Below are positions 8,721 through 16,755 of a stretch of 61,081 bases of DNA, piece after piece (within the stretch, counting starts at the first letter, position 1; each line of letters begins with the position of its first letter). Both the position numbers and the translations under genes were made by a program. The notes below the pieces were generated by a model. That model made no database searches and was not told the origin of the DNA. It saw nothing but the letters and a program-made list of their open reading frames with translations. The stretch is from positions 1-61,081 of the forward strand of contig CAZOSB010000015.1 in assembly GCA_964582545.1 (NCBI GenBank), read 5' to 3'. This DNA comes from JAVVUJ01 sp964582545 (lineage in GTDB: Bacteria; Bacillota; Clostridia; Peptostreptococcales; Anaerovoracaceae).

Positions 8721-8855
8721 ATGAATATTCAAGATATTATTTTATTAATAGCCATTGCGGGAGTTTTTATTTTTTCAATATGGAACACCCGAAAATCTAA
8801 ATCAGGTTGCCACGGGCATTGTGAAAAATGCAAGCAATGTTCTAAGAAAAAATAA
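8721..8855 (+). CDS. FeoB-associated Cys-rich membrane peptide
   Basis: A 44-aa gene. ATG 8721 follows GAGGTAGATA, and the product has one membrane helix (about residues 5-22) followed by a positively charged tail with four Cys and two His in C-H-G-H-C-x2-C-x2-C. This matches the known FeoB-associated Cys-rich family (PF12669), found directly after feoB in many Firmicutes. The Cys/His tail may handle iron at the membrane, which is an inference. Its stop lies 8 bases from the stop of the convergent fabF gene. Confidence 0.85.
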   Translation: MNIQDIILLIAIAGVFIFSIWNTRKSKSGCHGHCEKCKQCSKKK

Positions 8856-8863
8856 TTTAAAAT

Positions 8864-10090
8864 TTAAAATTTCTTAAAAATTAAAGAGGCGTTATGACCG
8901 CCGAATCCAAAACCATTGGATATTGCATAGTTTACAGTATGCTCGATGGCATGATTAGGAACATAATCAAGGTCGCACTCTGCATCTGCATTTAGTAAGT
9001 TTAGGGTAGGCGGAATGATGCCATCTTCGATTGATTTTAAAGTAATAATCGCCTCCATACCTCCGGCGGCGCCAAATAAATGACCAGTTATGGATTTTGT
9101 GGCGCTTACTTTCAAAGTGGACACAGCTTCTTTAAACACAGCCTTAATGGCTCTGGTTTCAGACTTATCGCCTTCTTTCGTTCCGGTAGCATGTGCATTG
9201 ACATAATTGATGTCAGATGGCGAAATACCGGCCATTCCTATGGCTAGGTTCATGGCTTTTTCAGCGCCTTTAAAATCTGGGGTAGTAATGTGATAAGCAT
9301 CAGTGGTAGCCCCATATCCAACGATTTCTCCTAATATCTTTGCTCCGCGAGCTTTTGCATGTTCGAACTCCTCTAAGAATAAAATCCCGGCGCCTTCCGA
9401 CATAACAAAACCGTCGCGTTGATCGTCGAATGGGCGACAAGCTTGCTCTGGAAAATCATTGTTTGTAGACATGGCTTTCATATTAGAAAAACCTGAGAAG
9501 GATAGGACGTTGATGGATGATTCTGCTCCTCCAGCGATAATGGCATCGGTATAACCATGGCGGATGTTTAGAAAGGCTTCGCCGATTGCTTGATTTGCTG
9601 TGGCACAGGCAGCTACAGGAGAAAAACTTGGACCTCTAAAGCCCGTTTTAATAGCCACAATGCCAGATGCTATGTTGCTGATCATCATTGGAATCATAAA
9701 GGGTGAGACCCGCTTGCTGCCTGTTTTTAAGAATACTCCGTGATTTTTTAAAATGGTATCAATACCGCCGATTCCAGAACCGATATAGACACCTACTCTA
9801 TCCTTGTTAAAATTATCATCGGTGACACCGGCGAGCTCTAAAGCTTGCTTTGTAGCGGCACATGCGTATTGGGTGTATAAATCAAATTGCTTGATTTCCT
9901 TATTTTCCAAATATTTATTTGCTTCAAAGTCTTCAATATAACCAGCTATACGACAGTTTATCTCTGAAAACTCAGGATCTGTAATTTTTTTAATGCCACT
10001 GATTCCTTTTTTTACACGATTCCAAAGTGTATCCACATCATTACCTGACGAAGAGATGACTCCGTATCCTGTTATTACAACTCTTTTCAA
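8864..10090 (-). CDS. fabF: 3-oxoacyl-ACP synthase II (FabF type)
   Basis: Condensing enzyme that extends acyl-ACP with malonyl-ACP, 408 aa. The thiolase-fold triad is intact: Cys162 in VAACATANQ, His300 in NAHATGTKEGD and His337 in SITGHLFGAAGG, with Lys332 just before. Start is TTG 10090 behind AAGGAGG. The upstream tetR-like gene ends one base before the start, so translation is probably coupled. It stands away from other fatty-acid genes and is paired with its own regulator, so it may be a stress- or temperature-adjusting extra copy, or one for a special acyl chain. This role is inferred. Confidence 0.9.
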   Translation of the reverse strand: MKRVVITGYGVISSSGNDVDTLWNRVKKGISGIKKITDPEFSEINCRIAGYIEDFEANKYLENKEIKQFDLYTQYACAATKQALELAGVTDDNFNKDRVGVYIGSGIGGIDTILKNHGVFLKTGSKRVSPFMIPMMISNIASGIVAIKTGFRGPSFSPVAACATANQAIGEAFLNIRHGYTDAIIAGGAESSINVLSFSGFSNMKAMSTNNDFPEQACRPFDDQRDGFVMSEGAGILFLEEFEHAKARGAKILGEIVGYGATTDAYHITTPDFKGAEKAMNLAIGMAGISPSDINYVNAHATGTKEGDKSETRAIKAVFKEAVSTLKVSATKSITGHLFGAAGGMEAIITLKSIEDGIIPPTLNLLNADAECDLDYVPNHAIEHTVNYAISNGFGFGGHNASLIFKKF

Positions 10091-10091
10091 T

Positions 10092-10649
10092 TTATTTGAC
10101 CTCCTTATTTTCTAATGTTTTATGAAATTGATCTTTTATATGTTTAATCGTATTTAAATAAAATTCTTCACTCATGATTCGCCTGTATTGCAACAGACCT
10201 TTAACACTGGTTATGGTAGTGATTGCAGATGTTTCATCCTTGAAATCGGGAGCGTATTTTTTTATGAGCGATAAAAACAAATCGAACTCACTTTTGCTAA
10301 TCATCTTTAATTTTTCTTTCATAGAGTCCGGTAAACTATCGTAATCTGATTGTAAACTGGAAATAGGACATATTGCACTGGCCTCAATCCTAGTAATTCT
10401 ACTTTCAATAAAGTTCCAAGGGTGAAAGTCATTGTCCAGTAAACTTTTTTCGTAGCATTTTACCAACCCCTGTTGAAGGGCATCGCAAATTGCAATTCCT
10501 AGATCTTCCTTTTTTTCAAAATGATAATGAACTGCCGCTTTCGTTATTTTTAATTCTTTAGAAATATCATCATAACTGAATGCCGAAAAGCCTTTTTTTC
10601 GGATGAGCACCATGGCGAAATCTATAATTTCGTCTCTTTTACTTTTCAT
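10092..10649 (-). CDS. TetR-family transcriptional regulator
   Basis: N-terminal HTH (about residues 1-50; ITKAAVHYHFEKKEDLG recognition region) and a helical ligand domain, 185 aa. ATG 10649 is chosen because GGAGGGG lies 9 bases upstream; an in-frame ATG at 10667 is itself part of that ribosome binding site. It is the first gene of a two-gene operon with fabF, and an 18-bp palindrome sits at its promoter, so it probably represses itself and fabF, perhaps sensing acyl-CoA/ACP as FapR/FadR-like systems do. The ligand is not deducible. Confidence 0.88.
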   Translation of the reverse strand: MKSKRDEIIDFAMVLIRKKGFSAFSYDDISKELKITKAAVHYHFEKKEDLGIAICDALQQGLVKCYEKSLLDNDFHPWNFIESRITRIEASAICPISSLQSDYDSLPDSMKEKLKMISKSEFDLFLSLIKKYAPDFKDETSAITTITSVKGLLQYRRIMSEEFYLNTIKHIKDQFHKTLENKEVK

Positions 10650-10712
10650 AATACATATCCCCTCCATAAAAATTTAAGCTTTTGGTTGATTCGTTTGTTT
10701 ATCCAATAACTT

Positions 10713-10756
10713 ACTTACTAATTAGTAAGTTTACGAAGAAATTCATAGAAAGTCAA
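10713..10756 (-). promoter_or_regulatory. Promoter and palindromic operator of the tetR-fabF operon
   Basis: Minus-strand TTGACT (10751-10756) and TAAACT (10728-10733) are 17 bases apart. The perfect 18-bp palindrome ACTTACTAATTAGTAAGT (10713-10730) overlaps the -10 and start region, the usual position for a TetR-type operator. Confidence 0.75.
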
Positions 10757-10975
10757 GTTTTTTATTTATACTTGATAAAAATCCTTGCTTTAACGGAACT
10801 TTGCCCAATGCTAGACCGTAAGTAAAAACAATCATTTATGGAGGTCTAGCATGATTGTGGCTAAAACGAATAATAATAAGCCAAATTATCAATAAGATGC
10901 TCGACATGGATTCTTTTGTTCTTTATAATATAGAGGATATGAGGCACTAGAATTCATGTGTGAAGGGAGCGAAAG
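10757..10975 (+). promoter_or_regulatory. Leader of the U32 gene with hairpin and 14-codon mini-ORF
   Basis: The inverted repeat ATGCTAGACC (10808-10817) and GGTCTAGCAT (10843-10852) could form a 10-bp stem. Its right arm overlaps a GGAGG (10840-10844) and an ATG at 10851 that opens a 14-codon frame (MIVAKTNNNKPNYQ, then TAA). If transcribed, the stem would hide this start, so it could be a regulated leader peptide or the stub of a lost gene. GAAGGGAGC (10962-10970) serves the downstream TTG start. Confidence 0.4.
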
Positions 10976-12799
10976 TTGAACAAACCTGAAATTTTATCAC
11001 CGGTCGGCTGTATGTCGGCACTAATCGCAGCCGTTGATGGCGGTGCTGATGCCGTTTATCTAGGGTTAAATGATGAACTGAATGCAAGAAGGACGGCAGT
11101 CTCTTTTCGCTATGACGAGCTAAAGGAGGCTTGTACCTATTGCCGTGAAAGGGGGGTACGTGTTTACCTGACTTTGAATACGGTCTGTTACAACTCTGAA
11201 TTGAAGGCTGCCAGCAAAATTATAAAAATTGCTGCGGAATCGGGAGTTTCGGCAATTATTGTGCAGGATTTAGGAATCATTTCTTTAGTCAAGAGAATAT
11301 GCCCGGATATGCCCATCCATGCCTCTACACAGATGAGTGTTCATAGTATTTCTGGGGCAAAGTTTCTTCGCCATTTGGGCATTAGCCGAGTGGTTTTGGC
11401 AAGGGAACTTTCTCTGGTAGAGATAGAGAAAATCATAAAGAAAGTGGATATAGAAACGGAAGTATTTGTACACGGGGCGCTATGTATGTCCTTATCCGGG
11501 GGATGCTATATGTCTTCCTTTCTAGGGGGAAGAAGTGGAAATCGAGGGTTATGTGCCGCACCTTGCCGTCTGCCATTCAAGGCTAAAAATGGGACGGGTT
11601 ATGACCTTTCTCTGAAGGATCTTTCTCTGCTTCAAAGGATTTCCCAGCTTGCAAAGATTGGGGTCACCTCCTTGAAAATAGAGGGGCGCTTAAAATCCGA
11701 CGATTATGTCCGTCATTCCACCTACGCTGTATATAGAGCGGTCAATGGCGAATCTTTGGGAGAGCAAGAAGAATTGCTGAAAAACATTTTTTCCAGAAGT
11801 GGATTCACGGACGGCTATCTGGACGGAAAAACAGGTCGGCACATGTTTGGAACCCGCACCAATAGCGACAAGCAACTCACCTTAGAGGTTAAAAAAACTC
11901 AAAAAACTGAGAATAATCTAGAGTTCCCATTCAATAAGGAAGCCATCGCTTTATGGAAGCCAAAGATCGATTATACCGCAATTACTTTGCCTAAAACCAT
12001 GAATCGGAAAGCCCAACCTACAAAACCAGAGTTGATCATTAGATTGCGTAGTGCGAATCTTTTAAGTCGGTTTATTCAGGACAATTGCCATAAGATCATC
12101 ATTCCTCTGGAGGGGGTTGAAAACATCCATGCAAAACAAAAGTCTGATCGGTTGGTTCTAGACATGCCAAGAGTGCTTTGGGGAGATGTGGAGAAGGCGA
12201 CTAGATCATATCTTGAGGTTGCAAGGAAAAGAGGGATCACCCGTGTTCGTGTAGGTAGCCTGGATACCCTTCAACTTGCAAGGGAGTATGGATTTGAGAT
12301 CATGGGTGGTTACACTTTAAATTGTACCAATACCCTAGCAGCCATGGAGCTTTCAAAGTTAGGGGTGTCAACTCTGGAATTATCCTGTGAGATTTCCAGC
12401 AAGAGCATTTCAGAGATCTGTAATAGTGATTTTTCTGACAATCCTAGACCAAAACTTGGGGTGATTGCTTATGGACATATTCCTCTTATGGTATTCCGCA
12501 GTTGCCCCTTACGAAACGGTATGGATTGCAAAAGCTGTAGTCAACGGGGAGGGTTTTTAAAGGATCGGAAAGGAATCAGTTTTTACGTTGGGTGCAGGTT
12601 TGGAGTCAGTGAATTGTATAACAGCGTTCCTCTGTACATGGCGGATCAACAGACCCAACTTTCTTCCTGTGATTTTTTAATGCTTTATTTTAATAGGGAA
12701 GAGATTGGTCAAATAGAGCAGGTGATTCGGGATTATCAAAAGGAATCCCCCCCTCCGCAACAATTTTCTAGAGGCCGTTTTATGACGGGAGCAAAGTAG
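10976..12799 (+). CDS. U32 peptidase-family protein (RlhA/TrhP-like, predicted Fe-S)
   Basis: 607 aa, N-terminal TIM-barrel-like U32 domain beginning EILSPVGCMSALIAAVDGGA. The family signature EVFVHGALCMSLSGGCYMS is present, followed by GLCAAPCRLPF. These four Cys match those that hold a [4Fe-4S] cluster in relatives such as UbiU/V and TrhP. Relatives carry out prephenate-dependent tRNA or rRNA hydroxylation (TrhP, RlhA) rather than proteolysis. A further Cys group CPLRNGMDCKSCSQRGG lies near residue 515. TTG start with GAAGGGAGC upstream. The exact RNA target is unknown. Confidence 0.85.
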   Translation: MNKPEILSPVGCMSALIAAVDGGADAVYLGLNDELNARRTAVSFRYDELKEACTYCRERGVRVYLTLNTVCYNSELKAASKIIKIAAESGVSAIIVQDLGIISLVKRICPDMPIHASTQMSVHSISGAKFLRHLGISRVVLARELSLVEIEKIIKKVDIETEVFVHGALCMSLSGGCYMSSFLGGRSGNRGLCAAPCRLPFKAKNGTGYDLSLKDLSLLQRISQLAKIGVTSLKIEGRLKSDDYVRHSTYAVYRAVNGESLGEQEELLKNIFSRSGFTDGYLDGKTGRHMFGTRTNSDKQLTLEVKKTQKTENNLEFPFNKEAIALWKPKIDYTAITLPKTMNRKAQPTKPELIIRLRSANLLSRFIQDNCHKIIIPLEGVENIHAKQKSDRLVLDMPRVLWGDVEKATRSYLEVARKRGITRVRVGSLDTLQLAREYGFEIMGGYTLNCTNTLAAMELSKLGVSTLELSCEISSKSISEICNSDFSDNPRPKLGVIAYGHIPLMVFRSCPLRNGMDCKSCSQRGGFLKDRKGISFYVGCRFGVSELYNSVPLYMADQQTQLSSCDFLMLYFNREEIGQIEQVIRDYQKESPPPQQFSRGRFMTGAK

Positions 12800-12833
12800 G
12801 AATAAATTGGTTTTATCTATATTAAAAAAATGA

Positions 12834-12862
12834 TTGACATCTATATCGACCGCCGTTATAAT
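12834..12862 (+). promoter_or_regulatory. Consensus promoter of the PadR gene
   Basis: TTGACA (12834-12839) and TATAAT (12857-12862), spacer exactly 17 bases. Both elements are perfect consensus. Confidence 0.85.
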
Positions 12863-12872
12863 TGTATCGTAA

Positions 12873-12922
12873 GACGATATATCATAATCTGATATATCGT
12901 CAGATAATATATCGTCAGATAA
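12873..12922. promoter_or_regulatory. Operator cluster: inverted and tandem repeats before padR
   Basis: GACGATATAT (12873-12882) and ATATATCGTC (12892-12901) form a perfect inverted repeat with a 9-base centre. TATATCGTCAGATAA occurs twice head to tail (12893-12907, 12908-12922). It lies between the promoter and the PadR start, so it is a likely site for PadR autorepression. Confidence 0.65.
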
Positions 12923-12944
12923 TATAACGGAGGTCGATTAATTT

Positions 12945-13268
12945 ATGTTGAATACAACAAATGTTGCCTTGACCGAAGGAGTCTACTATATTTTACTGTC
13001 CCTTCACATTCCGTTACATGGTTATGGCATCATGCAAAATGTGGAATCTATGACCAATGGCAGAGTAAAGTTGGCGGCAGGCACCCTATATGGCGCAATC
13101 AATACCATGCTTGAAAAGGGTTGGATTCATGCATTGCCAGGGGAAAAGGACAGCCGAAAAAAAGAATATGAAATCACGGAGCAGGGTAAAGAGATCTTGA
13201 AGACTGAAATCATTCGTCTTGAAGAATTGTTGGAGAATGGAAAGGCTATGATAGGAGGGCTACGGTAA
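12945..13268 (+). CDS. PadR-family transcriptional regulator
   Basis: 107-aa winged-helix protein. The PadR pattern is clear: ILLSLHIPLHGYGIMQNVES, then LAAGTLYGAINTMLEKGWI, then EKDSRKKEYEITEQGKEIL. ATG 12945 follows GGAGG at 12929-12933. It overlaps the next gene by one base (TAATG). PadR genes often precede a DUF2812 gene and control it; the upstream operator cluster suggests autoregulation. The inducing signal is unknown. Confidence 0.9.
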   Translation: MLNTTNVALTEGVYYILLSLHIPLHGYGIMQNVESMTNGRVKLAAGTLYGAINTMLEKGWIHALPGEKDSRKKEYEITEQGKEILKTEIIRLEELLENGKAMIGGLR

Positions 13269-13810
13269 TGAAACACATCATTCATAAATGGTTTTGGGCA
13301 TGGGATTTTGATAAAGAGGAAAAGTGGCTTAATGAAATGTCTGCCAAGGGTTTGAATCTGACTGGTGTAAGTTTTTGTAGATATGTATTTTAAGAGGGCA
13401 CTCCAGGAGAATATGCTTACCGTCTGGAATTGCTTGATAATATGCCTTCTCATACGGAAAGTGTTCGATATATCAAGTTTCTTGAAGATACAGGGGTAGA
13501 ACAAATAGGAAGTCTGTTGCGTTGGGTTTACTACAGAAAAAAAGCGGAAAACGGTTCATTTGACCTTTACTCTGATATTGACTCAAGGATAAAGCATCTC
13601 AACAGAATAATTTTTCTTATATTACCGTTTTTAATTATGGAAATGATTTTCGGACTAAACAATTTATCGCTGTATTTTAATCTTAAAACGGAAATATCAA
13701 TCTATGCAGGATTCTTCTGTTTATTAATAGCTGCTTTGATGGGGTATGGGTGCATTAAAATATTAACAAAGAAAAATAAGTTGAAAAAAGAACGTCTATT
13801 GCATGATTGA
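13268..13810 (+). pseudogene. DUF2812 membrane protein gene interrupted by an in-frame stop
   Basis: Translation from ATG 13268 gives a normal DUF2812 start (HKWFWAWDFDKEEKWLNEM) but meets TAA at 13391-13393, codon 42. The same frame then continues without a break (EGTPGEYAYRLELL) to the natural stop at 13810, through a C-terminal part with two membrane segments. A single base change of a GAA/AAA/CAA codon to TAA explains it. It is either a recent pseudogene, a suppressed stop or a sequence error. It is coupled to padR by TAATG. Full length would be about 180 aa. Confidence 0.8.
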
Positions 13811-13995
13811 TGAAATATAAAAATGTTACTCCTAAAGATAGCCATTTGGATAACAAGTAGGTTATAGCAAATATTACGGAATAGCTTGGGGCAGACTTTA
13901 CAATGTAGTATTGGCATGTTATGATATAATTTAATTAACGACGAAGATAGACTTTTTTAATTATAATTTTTTCTAATTATTTTAAGGAGTTGAGA
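13811..13995 (+). promoter_or_regulatory. Promoter region of the 13996 gene
   Basis: AT-rich spacer. An extended -10, TGATATAAT (13922-13930), has no clear -35. AAGGAG (13984-13989) lies 6 bases before GTG 13996. No other structure was recognised. Confidence 0.4.
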
Positions 13996-14955
13996 GTGAG
14001 TATTAAACATAAACTTAAAGAAGTAGCCGAAAAAATGCAGAATCATTTTCGTCCGTCAACCGGTAATAAAGCAATATTTCAATTACTATATGTCATATTA
14101 AGCAATCCGATCATTCAAGCGGTATCACAGTTGGCTATCCCTATCATCATAACAATTTCTTGGGAAAAATTTTACGGAAGCAATAAAAAATATTTTGTAA
14201 TAATATGTATTATTAGTAGCTTAATAATTGGATTATTTGCCTGGATCAATCATTATAATAAACAAAAGAGCTTAGGGATAGAATGGTTTATGTTATCTCT
14301 TAATAAAATTAGTACCGAAAATTGTGCGCAATCCTTAGCATTTCATAATTGTTTAGCTAAATATAACAAATTTACAAAGTATAATGATCGCAAACAAAAT
14401 TGTTCATCGATACTAGAGGAATGTGGAGTTCAAACCGCCGCACTTACGATTAGTAGAAATATTGTTTCGATGATGGATAAAATGACAGAAATGTCTCAAA
14501 TTAATTCCGTGTTTATATTCCAAAGAAAAAGAGAATCGTTTAAATGTATCGCTTTTAATCCACTTACTACGATTCTTACAGGTGATTATACGGATATTGG
14601 GAAAACAACTGAAATTCATATTGAGTCTGATTTATATTGCTCAAGAATATTTGCTGAAAATAACCCCAAGATTAGAGTTTTGTTAAATGAGCAAGAAATA
14701 AAGGAGAAATTAGGAAAATACAACATGGCAAGAAATGAGCTTAATATCAAGCAATGCATCTTGATTCCAATTGGATATATGGGTGATTCAATAGATTTTT
14801 TGGTGCAGATTGATACCACTTGCGAATATTTATTTGGAAATACGAAACAATCCGTTAAAGAATTTGCCAGGAATGTTTTTATGAGCCATGCATATTCTTT
14901 ACAATTAGCTGGTGAAATGCAAAGTACTTTAGAAAAAATTTGTAATATCGATTAA
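13996..14955 (+). CDS. Unrecognised membrane-anchored protein
   Basis: About 319 aa and not recognised. Two predicted membrane helices near the N-terminus (residues about 43-60 and 68-86; IIQAVSQLAIPIIITISW and FVIICIISSLIIGLFAW) are followed by a roughly 220-aa soluble domain rich in Asn, Ile and Lys, with a GAF-like alternation of strands and helices. That resemblance is only by eye. GTG 13996 is preferred over TTG 13990 because AAGGAG abuts the TTG. Base composition is more AT-rich than the flanking genes, suggesting acquisition from elsewhere. A separately promoted 63-aa gene follows. Confidence 0.6.
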   Translation: MSIKHKLKEVAEKMQNHFRPSTGNKAIFQLLYVILSNPIIQAVSQLAIPIIITISWEKFYGSNKKYFVIICIISSLIIGLFAWINHYNKQKSLGIEWFMLSLNKISTENCAQSLAFHNCLAKYNKFTKYNDRKQNCSSILEECGVQTAALTISRNIVSMMDKMTEMSQINSVFIFQRKRESFKCIAFNPLTTILTGDYTDIGKTTEIHIESDLYCSRIFAENNPKIRVLLNEQEIKEKLGKYNMARNELNIKQCILIPIGYMGDSIDFLVQIDTTCEYLFGNTKQSVKEFARNVFMSHAYSLQLAGEMQSTLEKICNID

Positions 14956-14962
14956 ATAAAAG

Positions 14963-14991
14963 TTGACACATAACTTAGAATTTAGTATATA
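14963..14991 (+). promoter_or_regulatory. Promoter of the 63-aa gene
   Basis: TTGACA (14963-14968) and TATATA (14986-14991) with a 17-base spacer, just after the stop of the upstream gene. It indicates that the small gene is transcribed on its own as well as by read-through. Confidence 0.7.
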
Positions 14992-15014
14992 ATATTTAGG
15001 AGAGGTAAAATGCT

Positions 15015-15206
15015 ATGAAAAAATCTATACAAGGTGGCAATGCAAGCAATAGAATCATGTTAAAGCATATGAAACGCTTAAAGAGACATAACCAGTTTGA
15101 TAAAAACAAAGGTTACGTTTTTGATTTAGCTCAATTAGAAAAAAAGAGTAGCAATATTTCAGAGAGGATATCTCAGGCAGAAACCCTTTTACACTCAGTA
15201 TTATAA
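15015..15206 (+). CDS. Small basic protein of unknown function
   Basis: 63 aa, with no recognised domain. The N-terminal half is strongly basic (MLKHMKRLKRHNQFDKNKG) and the C-terminal half could form an amphipathic helix (AQLEKKSSNISERISQAET). GGAGAGG lies about 9 bases before ATG 15015. It has its own promoter and is followed by a terminator, so it looks like a true short gene. It may act with the membrane protein upstream; a nucleic-acid-binding or antitoxin-like role is possible but unsupported. Confidence 0.6.
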   Translation: MKKSIQGGNASNRIMLKHMKRLKRHNQFDKNKGYVFDLAQLEKKSSNISERISQAETLLHSVL

Positions 15207-15317
15207 TTGATTTTTAAAATACTTGTGTTTATTCAATAATCAATCTTATTTATATTAATTGATAAATATTTAAAGATGCTAACAGTACATATTCTATTTT
15301 GGTGAGTTATAAAATAA

Positions 15318-15359
15318 AAACAAACAAGCTTCTAGTAAATTAATGAAGCTTGTTTTTAT
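15318..15359. terminator. Bidirectional rho-independent terminator
   Basis: Stem ACAAGCTTC (15324-15332) and GAAGCTTGT (15345-15353), a 12-base loop, T-run on the right and A-rich run on the left. It separates the small gene from the convergent minus-strand ABC operon. Confidence 0.8.
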
Positions 15360-15420
15360 AAGGTAAATCAAAAATAGTTTTTTTTAATTTAATATAGTAA
15401 TTTATTTAACATTCGTGCGC

Positions 15421-16755
15421 TTATTCAATCTCTAAATATATACTTCCCGTTTGGTTTCTGGAGTAAGAAAATCCAAAGTTACCAGCGAATGTATCTTGAC
15501 TCCTATATTGGCTGTAAAATTGGTCAAACTGTCCAGCTATGGACCAGATGGGCATAATGATTGCCTTGCGGTTTTCTTTAAAAGTATAATCTAATGAGAG
15601 GGTGTTTCCTTTTAAGTGGGCATTAAAACTAGGTTTTCTCATATTCGTCAAACTAAAACCGTTTAGCACTCCCTCAGGCAGTTTATAGTAAATAGACAAT
15701 GTATCTCCTTGGATTGATTCTAAAACCTCATAATTAACTATATATAATTTGAATGAATCTGTGAAATATTCTTTTTCATACTCCATTTTTTCGACATGCT
15801 CATTGGTTATAAGGTTAATTTTACTTCCCTTATTTAAGTTGGATATATCATATGTTATCTTTTCATAACCTTCCCAAGGTTCTGAGACTTCTTCCGCTGT
15901 AGATCCATATTCTAAAGATTGGAAATTGGTCATAAATAACATTGCAGGTCCAGTTACCAAAACTAAAAGAAGGATGATTCCGCCTAAAACCATACCTGCA
16001 TACGGTTTATGAGAAATTTGGTAGTAGATTGTGTTCTTATTAATCCAAAGGGAAAGTGTTACGATTACTACCCAGAGTAAGAAACCTTTTATAAAAAATA
16101 ACCATAGATCACTTTCTCCCGTGACGAAGCTCAGCGCTTGGGAGATTAGGGCTCTGGACTTTGCCATGTTGGTTAGGATTAATAACAAGGCAACTACCCA
16201 GAAACCCATTGCATAAAACTTAAATCTTCTTATGAGAGTGCCGCAGAGAGCGAGGATTGATGACAACAAGAATGCGTACAGGATAAATACGAATAGTCCG
16301 CTGACTATTGCGTTGAGATCAAAACCAGGTGCAATCATGATTTCTTCCATATTTGCCGTAATTAGCCTCATAAACCCGTACTGCAAAAGGTAGAAGATTA
16401 GAAAAAGTAAAGCTACCAACAGGATATAAGAATACTGAAATATCTGATGGGATATAAAACGAGTGTTGTTGGTCTGTGGAAAAACTGCAAGAAGCGTATT
16501 GCTTTGACCATAAGAAAACTCCATAAGCAATAGACCTACAATTAACCCAATGAAAAAGCTAAAGGATATGTCTTGTACGAAGTAGGAGGTCGCCGTAAAG
16601 GTGCCAGAAAGCAACTGGACTGTTAGGGGCAGGATATTTCCTACATAAAAAACAATAATTACAAGGGCGAGAGTTATTGAAGACCATTTATTGATTCTAA
16701 ATCTAAGTTTGATTAAATCTTTTAAATTTTTTAATTCATCTTTTCCCATAAACAT
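15421..16755 (-). CDS. ABC transporter permease-like membrane protein (YtrC/D type)
   Basis: About 444 aa, with six or more hydrophobic segments over residues 20-300 and then a roughly 130-aa extracytoplasmic beta-rich C-terminal part. It is the last gene of a GntR-ATPase-permease operon like Bacillus ytrABCDEF, which responds to cell-wall antibiotics in that organism. Start ATG 16755 lies 10 bases after AAGGAGG; earlier in-frame ATGs lie within the ATPase gene. It overlaps that gene by 25 bases. The substrate is unknown. Confidence 0.75.
   Translation of the reverse strand: MFMGKDELKNLKDLIKLRFRINKWSSITLALVIIVFYVGNILPLTVQLLSGTFTATSYFVQDISFSFFIGLIVGLLLMEFSYGQSNTLLAVFPQTNNTRFISHQIFQYSYILLVALLFLIFYLLQYGFMRLITANMEEIMIAPGFDLNAIVSGLFVFILYAFLLSSILALCGTLIRRFKFYAMGFWVVALLLILTNMAKSRALISQALSFVTGESDLWLFFIKGFLLWVVIVTLSLWINKNTIYYQISHKPYAGMVLGGIILLLVLVTGPAMLFMTNFQSLEYGSTAEEVSEPWEGYEKITYDISNLNKGSKINLITNEHVEKMEYEKEYFTDSFKLYIVNYEVLESIQGDTLSIYYKLPEGVLNGFSLTNMRKPSFNAHLKGNTLSLDYTFKENRKAIIMPIWSIAGQFDQFYSQYRSQDTFAGNFGFSYSRNQTGSIYLEIE

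Noticed and set aside
12893..12922. Short tandem repeats as a CRISPR array
   Set aside because: Only two adjoining 15-base copies without spacers, in a promoter region; better explained as operators.
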